A stretch of 8,494 bases of DNA from Thiomonas sp. (GTDB lineage: Bacteria > Pseudomonadota > Gammaproteobacteria > Burkholderiales > Burkholderiaceae): assembly GCA_027443745.1 (NCBI GenBank), contig DAIAZB010000541.1, forward strand, positions 1 through 8,494, read 5' to 3'. This document shows positions 1 through 5,008 of this stretch, piece after piece. Numbering within the stretch: the first letter of the stretch is position 1; every line of letters starts with the position of its first letter. The position numbers and the translations under genes are program-made. Under the pieces are notes generated by a model that searched no databases, had not been told where the DNA came from, and was given only the letters and a program-made list of their open reading frames with translations.

Positions 1-407
1 TAGTCGGCCAGCGCGCTCAGCGCCGCATTGTCCACCTACGGGTTGGACAGCTTCAGCATCGGCGCGCCAAACGCCACCGTCTGCCCCGGCTCGACGTACT
101 TGACCTCGACGATACCCGCAGCCGGTGCCGCCACCCAGCGCGATTCGGCCGGCACCAGCTTGCCCGAGGCCTGCACCTGCACCACGAACGGCCCGCGCGT
201 CACCGTGCCCAGCCACACCTCCGAGCGTGCGACCTGCGCCACCCCCGGCGCGCTCAGCCGCCACGCCCACACCGCCAGCACGATCAGGGCACCGGTTGCG
301 ACCAGCGCCCAGGTGAGCCGGCGCTTCCACCACGGTTTGTGCTCCGGCGCGCGACGCACGTCCATGGTCTCGAACAGGTCAGGGCGCGGTATGTCGCTCA
401 TGGGCAC
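1..407 (-). pseudogene. MacA/HlyD-type periplasmic adaptor, N-terminal part, interrupted by an in-frame stop
   Basis: Membrane-fusion protein of an ABC efflux system, expected to bridge the inner-membrane permease and an outer-membrane channel. Seen: a cytoplasmic N-terminus (about residues 1-30), one membrane segment (about 32-53, LTWALVATGALIVLAVW), then the first strands of the barrel-sandwich domain (VQASGKLVPAES, GIVEVKYVEPGQTVAFGAPMLKLSNP). The frame meets TAG at 36-38, right after LSNP, but stays open beyond it to the window edge and reads VDNAALSALAD, the sort of sequence that leads into the coiled-coil hairpin of this family. The stop is therefore probably a nonsense change (for example CAG or GAG to TAG) or a sequencing error, not a natural end. 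Start: GTG at 407 has AGGGA (414-418) 6 bases upstream; an ATG at 401 is the alternative, with 12-base spacing. It lies 81 bases after the permease stop, in the same frame and with no further stop between. Family call fairly sure; pseudogene status less so. Confidence 0.65.
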
Positions 408-488
408 GGGCAGTCCCTGCAGCGCCCACGCGGCGCGGGCCTGCCGCGCACCCTCGCGCGCGGCCGTGGCGGCGTCAAGCGGGGCGCC

Positions 489-2939
489 TTACAGCTCATG
501 CAGGCTCTCCGCCGGGTCCGCACGTGCTGCCTTGCGCGCCGGAAAGTGCGCGACCAGGAACACCGCCAGCAGCAGCACGGCAAGGGCGAGCCAAGTGGCG
601 AGGCCGAAGGGGAGCACCCGGGCGCCCGAGAGCAGCGCATATTGGGTCGACAGCCACGGCAGCAACAGAAAAGCCAGCAGCACGCCCGCCGAGGCGACGA
701 CCAGCGTGCCCAGCACCACCCCGCAGTAGGTGCGCGTGGGCGTGGCCCCCAGCGCGCGCTCGATGGCCAGCAGGCGCCGGCGCTGCGCCAAGTACAGACG
801 CAGCAACGCGACGATACCGGTAAGCGCAATCGCCCAGGCCAACAGCGCGATGGCAGTGAACAAGCGCGACTGCGTGATCTGCTGTGCGGCCAGCCGGTCG
901 CGAAGCGCGCTAGTACTGTAGATGCCTGCCACCGCGAGGGGCGTGCGTTCACGTTCGAACAGTGCACTGACGTGCTGGCGCAACGCCATACGTTGCCCAG
1001 TGCTCAAATCGCCGGCGATTACAAGATCATGCGGCTCACCCAACAGTACGAATGGCATGGCGCGCAAATCCTGAAACACTACCGGACAACTGGTCTTGCG
1101 GCTGCCAACCAGATACACCGGCGCCAACACGCCAATGATACGTTGCGGCGTGCTGTCGTTCTGTGCGGTGATGGTGCGCCCCACCGCTGCCTGTGCCGAG
1201 CCGAACAACCGCTCGGCCACGCGCGCATCCAACAGCACGGTATCGGGCACGGCATATGTGGCATTGAAGTCTTGGCCCGCCAGCACCCGCACCCCTGCCG
1301 CCTCAATCCAGCCGGGTGTGACCTCCTGCACGCAGGCACCGATGACCTGTGTTCCAGCGCTCATTGCGCGCGGCATTCCGGAGCCGATGCCAGGCCTGAT
1401 CTGCGGCCCGAAGCCCAGCGCACGTCCCACCGGTACGACCTGCGCTGCGGTGTCGAGTGCGTTCTGCAGCAGGACCTGCGCCGCGTGGAGATTCGGATGA
1501 GCAACCACACTGAATACATTGCCCACGGTCTTGAGATCAACGAACGTCGCCGGGCGGTCGAGCACGCCCAGCCGCTCATGCGCGGCGTGCCATGCGTAGC
1601 CAATGGCCCAGGCCGCCAGCACGCTCATCACCGTGCCCAACAAAACTTCGGCCGCCAGCAGCGCCGCGCCGAAGGCCCGGTCGCCTCGTGTGCCCGAGAC
1701 GATACGTGCGCCATCTAGCTGCTCGCGACCAAGCAGCACCAGCAGCGGCAGCAACCCGACCAGCGTCACCAGTAGCACCACGATCGGCAGAATCCATGCC
1801 AAGGGCGCGAGCAGTGCATGGGCCGTCAATACCGGGCCCAGCATGCCCGCCAGCCGACGTAACAACAACACGCCGAGAATAACCAGCAGCGCGGTGCCGA
1901 GCAGCAGTGCCAGCGCGGTGGCAAGCCCGCGCCACAGCAGGCGCCGCAGCAGCCAGCCGCGCCGCGCGCCCAGCACGCGCATGAGATGCAAGATGTTGCG
2001 CCGACGCAGATAACCCAGCCAGCGCAACATCAGCACGTTGACTGCGGCCAGCACCAGCGCCGCGATTGAAAGCCCGAGGAATATTCTGATGCGCCGGGCG
2101 ATCAGACTGTACGCCGGCGGGAACAGGCTGTAGGGCGTTGTCCAGACGAAGCCCTGCTCGTCGGCCGGGCGATCGTTCCCTAACCCGGCAAACACGCGCG
2201 CCAGTTCGAGGCGCAACTGGGGCGCGCCTACATCGGCTGGCGCGCTGAGCAGCGGTGCGAGACCCTGCACTTGGACCGGGCCGTAATTCAGCAGACCGCC
2301 TTTAGGCAGCTTTCCGTTTTCGGTCGGCCAACTGCCGTTGCTCAGCAACAGCATCAGCGGGCCGGGAACCCAGGCCTGCACCGAATGGCTGCTGAACACG
2401 CCCTCAATGCCGGTGAACGCTACCGGCAACACGCCAATGACGTGCAAGGCCAGCCCATGGCTGTCGTAGACGACGCGACCGACGGCCGCGGCGGCGCCAC
2501 CAAACCAACGCTGGGCAAGACCCTGCGAGAGTACGATTACAGGGGCCCCGGTGCCTTGTTCGCGCAGCGTGATCAGCCGCCCGGCCAGTGGACGCAGACG
2601 CAACGCTTGCAGGAAATCGCCAAAGATCGCTCCAACTTTCGTCTGCAGCAGGCGGTTGTCGGCATGGGGGCCGATGCCAAAATCCGATGAGACCTCCATC
2701 CCTGCGTGCCAATGCGGTGGCAGCCGTGCGATCAGTGCGGGCAGTTCAGAACTGGAGAACGTGGCATAGTTGTCGCCAGCGGCATTCTGGTAACCGAGTG
2801 CGAGATAGCGGTAGCCCGACGCGGCGCCACCGATGCGCGGCGTATCCCATACGTGCAGCACGGCGGCCGCCAGCGCACTGGCCGCAATAGCCAGCGCCAG
2901 CAGCGCATAGGCGGCCCCCTTGAAAAGAAAATTCAGCAT
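489..2939 (-). CDS. MacB/FtsX-type ABC transporter permease (two FtsX units)
   Basis: Inner-membrane permease of the MacB/FtsX superfamily, which couples a separate ATPase to mechanical work on periplasmic partners instead of moving substrate through a classic channel. The 816 residues show the double layout: an N-terminal membrane helix (about 8-30), a periplasmic MacB-core-like domain (about 35-280), three helices (about 287-308, 336-358, 372-398), then a second unit with a helix (about 423-450), a periplasmic domain (about 455-690, with QEVTPGWIEAAGVRVLAGQD) and three helices (about 693-718, 740-765, 780-803). Each domain has the family pattern of a displaced segment followed by AVGR (AAVGRVVYD, AAVGRTITA). 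Start ATG at 2939 has a modest AGG 8 bases upstream. No ATP-binding domain is present in the protein or elsewhere in the window, so the ATPase should lie beyond the left edge. GC-rich, unlike the block to its right. The substrate is unknown; it could serve as a second exporter or in immunity to the nearby peptide. Confidence 0.85.
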   Translation of the reverse strand: MLNFLFKGAAYALLALAIAASALAAAVLHVWDTPRIGGAASGYRYLALGYQNAAGDNYATFSSSELPALIARLPPHWHAGMEVSSDFGIGPHADNRLLQTKVGAIFGDFLQALRLRPLAGRLITLREQGTGAPVIVLSQGLAQRWFGGAAAAVGRVVYDSHGLALHVIGVLPVAFTGIEGVFSSHSVQAWVPGPLMLLLSNGSWPTENGKLPKGGLLNYGPVQVQGLAPLLSAPADVGAPQLRLELARVFAGLGNDRPADEQGFVWTTPYSLFPPAYSLIARRIRIFLGLSIAALVLAAVNVLMLRWLGYLRRRNILHLMRVLGARRGWLLRRLLWRGLATALALLLGTALLVILGVLLLRRLAGMLGPVLTAHALLAPLAWILPIVVLLVTLVGLLPLLVLLGREQLDGARIVSGTRGDRAFGAALLAAEVLLGTVMSVLAAWAIGYAWHAAHERLGVLDRPATFVDLKTVGNVFSVVAHPNLHAAQVLLQNALDTAAQVVPVGRALGFGPQIRPGIGSGMPRAMSAGTQVIGACVQEVTPGWIEAAGVRVLAGQDFNATYAVPDTVLLDARVAERLFGSAQAAVGRTITAQNDSTPQRIIGVLAPVYLVGSRKTSCPVVFQDLRAMPFVLLGEPHDLVIAGDLSTGQRMALRQHVSALFERERTPLAVAGIYSTSALRDRLAAQQITQSRLFTAIALLAWAIALTGIVALLRLYLAQRRRLLAIERALGATPTRTYCGVVLGTLVVASAGVLLAFLLLPWLSTQYALLSGARVLPFGLATWLALAVLLLAVFLVAHFPARKAARADPAESLHEL

Positions 2940-3125
2940 CTGCGGAACCTGTCGTGCGTGATGTCCATTTCACAGGTACTCCGCCTGCAGCAAAGTGCAG
3001 AGTGGCAGCTTCGTGGCTTCACGCAAGGTGTCTCTGAACAAGGTATAACGCCGGCGGCCCGGTCAACACGGGTAGTACACTTGGCGAACGCGGCGGAAGC
3101 GCAAGCGGCCACACGCAAGGCCGAT
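2940..3125. other. Gene-free stretch upstream of the permease
   Basis: I see no convincing gene here. GC is about 65% at 3061-3120 and falls to about 47% beyond 3120. The minus-strand frame that continues past the lipoprotein stop has two more stops (one within it and one near the permease start) and does not resemble a known protein, so any reading of it as a degraded tail is weak. No promoter with good -35 and -10 matches is obvious before the permease. Confidence 0.5.
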
Positions 3126-3242
3126 TCAATAATAATACCGCGTTTCTCGTCCATTGTGAGTCGCCACAGGATGCACTGTTGCACAACCTCCTAGTGCGAT
3201 TATACAAGCGAGAACCAAGATGCGTACGATACGATTTGACAT
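3126..3242 (-). CDS. Very small lipoprotein (38 residues), possibly truncated
   Basis: Short ORF starting at ATG 3242 and ending at TGA 3126-3128. The N-terminus is a clear lipoprotein signal peptide: basic start MSNRIVR, hydrophobic ILVLACIIA, then the lipobox LGGC with Cys20 as the predicted lipidated residue. Only 18 residues follow it, from ATVHPVATH to a YYY end. A weak GAGA lies about 7 bases before the start. It begins 55 bases after the ATP-grasp stop on the same strand, so it may be the last gene of the peptide operon; a periplasm-facing lipoprotein there could act in self-protection or export, but that is inference. Its stop coincides with the GC change at about 3125, so the original C-terminus may have been lost at a junction. 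Lipobox seen directly; function unknown. Confidence 0.55.
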   Translation of the reverse strand: MSNRIVRILVLACIIALGGCATVHPVATHNGRETRYYY

Positions 3243-3271
3243 AGGATTTTCTCAAATTTGTTTGGTGTGCT

Positions 3272-3283
3272 TGTTAATTAACA
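3272..3283. promoter_or_regulatory. 12-bp perfect palindrome TGTTAATTAACA
   Basis: A self-complementary AT-rich site between the ATP-grasp stop and the small lipoprotein start. It is too short and AT-rich to be a good terminator and has no strong T-run. It could be an operator for a dimeric regulator, but in AT-rich spacer DNA it may also be chance. Confidence 0.25.
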
Positions 3284-3297
3284 GGAATCCTCTTTAT

Positions 3298-4419
3298 TCA
3301 GGCGATTCCATGCAGCTCAGACACGACAAAATTAGGGCGCAAGGCTTGACTATCGCTTGATTCGGCCTCAACAAAAAAGTCGGCAGCGTCACTCGTACTT
3401 TCATAATCGCTCAGCGTCAAGACCGGAAGATCTTCGGTACGCACTGGGTCGCGTTGCAATAGCAATTTAACAAGTGCATCCAAAATTCGCAAAGATGGCA
3501 CTATCTGTTCAACGTAGCCAAATTGGCCAGCAGGATTCAATTCCAAAAAATTCAACCCTCCGTTTTTGTCCAGCGCGAAATCGGCCGCCGAATAGGATAA
3601 GCCGAAATCCCTCGTCACATCCAAAAGCCCCTTTTCTACCTCTGGTGGAAGTCGAAACTCTTTGGCTTCAAAATCCCCGAGGGAAAGCCAGCGTCGGTGG
3701 TCTACTTCGTCTGCGGAAAGTATTTCACGAGGGGTAATAAGTACCGAAAACACTCGGTTGCCGATCACAACGGACCTTATATCTCCAGCCTTATCTATTA
3801 TCTCTTGATAAATGCCAGGGCAGGCTGAAATCGAAGCATCAGTTAAAACTGAGATATCCTTAATAGCAGCGGTTTGAGTTTGATATCTTGGGGTTCCGGA
3901 GTGCGTCCAAAAGTGCCCAGTCAGTGGTTTATATACTATTCCACGCGGATGATCATGCGAAAACCGCCTGACGCGTCTCGGGCTTGACGAAATGACCGTT
4001 TCAGGAATCATCAAACCAATCCTCTGGGCAGACATCAGCTGAAGCGCTTTGTTTTCAGCAAATCTAACCCTGTCTGGCGGGTCTACACAAATTCCATTGT
4101 GGTGATGCGGCAAAGCCGACAGCATCCACCTACAAAATGCATTCTGCTCTGCTTCGACAAACTTCCTTAGAGAGGCAGGCATTTCACTAGGCGCTTTCGC
4201 TGGATAAGATCGGCGGTTATAAATGGCATCGAAACCAGTTATTTCGTTTATTTCCAAATTTGCGCATGCACTTTTTATGTTAAAAGCAGCCTCCATGTCT
4301 TCGCCTGAAAAAGACGTTGTGTCAAAGAAGACGACATTTGCACCATGTCTTTGTAATGCCCATGCGACTGCCCTGGAGTGAAAGTCAAGTCGTGAACTTA
4401 TAATCAGTACTTTGTACAT
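3298..4419 (-). CDS. ATP-grasp graspetide synthetase (MvdC/MvdD-like ribosomal peptide maturase)
   Basis: ATP-dependent carboxylate-amine/alcohol ligase predicted to activate Asp/Glu side chains of the nearby precursors as acyl phosphates and join them to Ser/Thr (ester) or Lys (amide) side chains. Seen in 373 residues: an N-terminal pre-ATP-grasp domain (about 1-115, from MYKVLIISSRLDFHS), a nucleotide-binding region with VYKPLTGHFW (162-171, Lys164), the strand YQEIIDKAGDIRSVVIG (204-220), a DHRRW stretch (240-244) like the Asp-Arg motif of these maturases, and the metal/ATP site with Asp280, Glu293 and Asn295 in FLELNPAGQF. The last 45-50 residues (from about 325) form an acidic Ser-rich tail that I do not recognise. 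Start: ATG 4419 has AAGGTGG (4426-4432) 6 bases upstream; an in-frame extension to 4476 would run through a hairpin and add an unlikely N-terminus. Low GC. Distinction from RimK/glutathione synthetase types rests on the overall pattern and the precursor genes beside it. Confidence 0.88.
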   Translation of the reverse strand: MYKVLIISSRLDFHSRAVAWALQRHGANVVFFDTTSFSGEDMEAAFNIKSACANLEINEITGFDAIYNRRSYPAKAPSEMPASLRKFVEAEQNAFCRWMLSALPHHHNGICVDPPDRVRFAENKALQLMSAQRIGLMIPETVISSSPRRVRRFSHDHPRGIVYKPLTGHFWTHSGTPRYQTQTAAIKDISVLTDASISACPGIYQEIIDKAGDIRSVVIGNRVFSVLITPREILSADEVDHRRWLSLGDFEAKEFRLPPEVEKGLLDVTRDFGLSYSAADFALDKNGGLNFLELNPAGQFGYVEQIVPSLRILDALVKLLLQRDPVRTEDLPVLTLSDYESTSDAADFFVEAESSDSQALRPNFVVSELHGIA

Positions 4420-4425
4420 TTGTTT

Positions 4426-4432
4426 CCACCTT
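4426..4432 (-). promoter_or_regulatory. Ribosome binding site deciding the ATP-grasp start
   Basis: AAGGTGG on the minus strand, 6 bases before ATG 4419. It supports MYKVLI as the true N-terminus over an upstream in-frame start near 4476. Confidence 0.65.
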
Positions 4433-4438
4433 GACAAA

Positions 4439-4462
4439 GTCGGGCCGTAGTAGCGGCCCGAC
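4439..4462 (-). terminator. GC-rich hairpin between precursor and ligase, likely attenuator or weak terminator
   Basis: Perfect 9-bp stem GTCGGGCCG / CGGCCCGAC with a 6-base loop, in otherwise AT-rich DNA. On the transcribed strand it is followed only by TTTG, so it is a weak intrinsic terminator at best, or an mRNA 3'-end stabiliser. It sits 21 bases after the second precursor stop and just before the ligase ribosome binding site. Partial termination here would give many precursor transcripts and few ligase transcripts, an arrangement common in operons for ribosomal peptides. Confidence 0.6.
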
Positions 4463-4483
4463 GAAAGTCTTAGCAATCCAGAT

Positions 4484-4651
4484 TTAATAGTCCCAAGTGT
4501 ATTCTAGGTTCCAGCCTTTAGAGCTGCCGCCCCCGGTCATCTGGTTGCATTTGTACTTTGCCCCGGCGACTTGCTCCATTTCAGACTCCGAAAGCTCACG
4601 GGCAAGCCGAAATCCAACTGGGATCGTGTAATGTTCGTGATTAGTTTTCAC
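4484..4651 (-). CDS. Graspetide precursor peptide A (55 residues)
   Basis: Second of two short precursor genes. It starts with GTG at 4651, preceded by GGAG (4660-4663) at 8 bases; no in-frame ATG is nearby. The leader (1-31) holds IPVGFRLARELSESEMEQV and ends in AGA at 29-31; the core (32-55) begins KYKCNQMTGGG and ends SSKGWNLEYTWDY. Core residues able to take part in side-chain links are Thr39, Ser43, Ser44, Lys45, Thr52 as acceptors and Glu50, Asp54 as donors. The SSK...WDY tail recalls the microviridin core plan (hydroxyl residues and Lys, then acidic residues around Trp, ending Asp-Tyr), although the order is not the same. The cleavage site would be Gly-Ala, not Gly-Gly, which C39 peptidases sometimes accept. 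The ligase gene starts 64 bases downstream. Identity as precursor rests on the shared leader with peptide B, the ligase and the C39 transporter. Confidence 0.8.
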   Translation of the reverse strand: MKTNHEHYTIPVGFRLARELSESEMEQVAGAKYKCNQMTGGGSSKGWNLEYTWDY

Positions 4652-4659
4652 TTTGAGTG

Positions 4660-4663
4660 CTCC
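4660..4663 (-). promoter_or_regulatory. Ribosome binding site for the GTG start of precursor A
   Basis: GGAG 8 bases before GTG 4651. An overlapping ATG in another frame (ATGGAGCAC...) hits a stop after five codons, so GTG is the start that gives the conserved leader. Confidence 0.55.
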
Positions 4664-4728
4664 ATGAAGATGACAATCTGGTTTAGATTCTGGTAGATGT
4701 CTATGTAATAGCCTAATTGGCCACTACT

Positions 4729-4890
4729 TCAGAAGTCGCAGCCCCAGTCCACCTGGCCGTCGCCGCCTTTGGATGCGCCAAAAGAAAAGTACTTGCAGTC
4801 ACAAAGCCCGCCACTAACTTTAGCCAACTCTTCTTCGCTAATCTCATGGCCGAGCTGGAAGCCAACTGGGAATGACTCACGTTCGTTCAT
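4729..4890 (-). CDS. Graspetide precursor peptide B (53 residues)
   Basis: First precursor gene downstream of the transporter. ATG 4890 has GGAG (4898-4901) 7 bases upstream. Leader residues 1-28 contain FPVGFQLGHEISEEELAKV and end in SGG, a classic double-glycine site for the C39 peptidase encoded just upstream. The 25-residue core (29-53) begins LCDCKYFSFGASKGG and ends DGQVDWGCDF. Possible acceptors are Ser36, Ser40 and Lys41; possible donors Asp44, Asp48 and Asp52 (also Asp31). Three cysteines (30, 32, 51) are present, against one in peptide A, so a disulfide or other thiol chemistry is possible. From the Pro of PVGF to the last leader residue the spacing is 20 positions in both precursors. 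A bacteriocin with no modification is the main alternative, less likely given the adjacent ATP-grasp enzyme. Confidence 0.82.
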   Translation of the reverse strand: MNERESFPVGFQLGHEISEEELAKVSGGLCDCKYFSFGASKGGDGQVDWGCDF

Positions 4891-4908
4891 CGTATTTCTC
4901 CAAGTTGT

Positions 4909-4932
4909 GCTGAATTATTGTGCCAATTCAGC
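4909..4932. repeat. Inverted repeat just upstream of precursor B
   Basis: GCTGAATT and AATTCAGC, 8 bp each, separated by 8 bases, ending 19 bases before the precursor B start. It may form an RNA hairpin in the 5' leader of the precursor message or be an operator. A shorter alternative pairing (GCCAA at 4922-4926 with TTGGC at 4934-4938) would compete with it. Confidence 0.45.
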
Positions 4933-4939
4933 TTTGGCA

Positions 4940-4966
4940 TTTTGCGGCACAGAAGGTGCCGCAAAA
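4940..4966. repeat. 11-bp perfect inverted repeat between transporter and precursors
   Basis: TTTTGCGGCAC and GTGCCGCAAAA around a 5-base loop. In either direction the T-run precedes the stem and A's follow it, so this is not a normal Rho-independent terminator, though the A-T pairs extend the stem. It lies 42 bases after the transporter stop and may mark a processing or stabilising element separating transporter and precursor messages, or an operator. Confidence 0.5.
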
Positions 4967-5008
4967 AACAATCAACATTTCCAAATGCCGATTTTGAGTT
5001 GACTTGCT

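Noticed and set aside
339..1718. Long plus-strand open frame of 459 codons, and other plus-strand frames opposite the exporters
   Set aside because: They lie antisense to clear minus-strand genes, are rich in Arg, Gln, His and Ala as expected from shadow frames of GC-rich DNA, and match no family.
2933..3184. 83-codon Cys-rich minus-strand frame in the spacer before the permease
   Set aside because: Many Cys looked peptide-like, but it has no leader motif, no good ribosome binding site, and overlaps both the lipoprotein and the permease start in other frames.
4420..4476. Upstream in-frame extension of the ATP-grasp gene
   Set aside because: It would translate through the 4439-4462 hairpin and the ribosome binding site at 4426-4432, and adds residues unlike the family N-terminus.
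4670..4702. Degenerate tandem repeat around TCTGGT between the two precursors
   Set aside because: Two imperfect copies of about 11 bases in AT-rich spacer; too weak to call.
4940..4966. Reading the 11-bp hairpin as a Rho-independent terminator of the transporter gene
   Set aside because: The T-runs lie before the stem on both strands, and A's follow it; this is the wrong polarity for a terminator.
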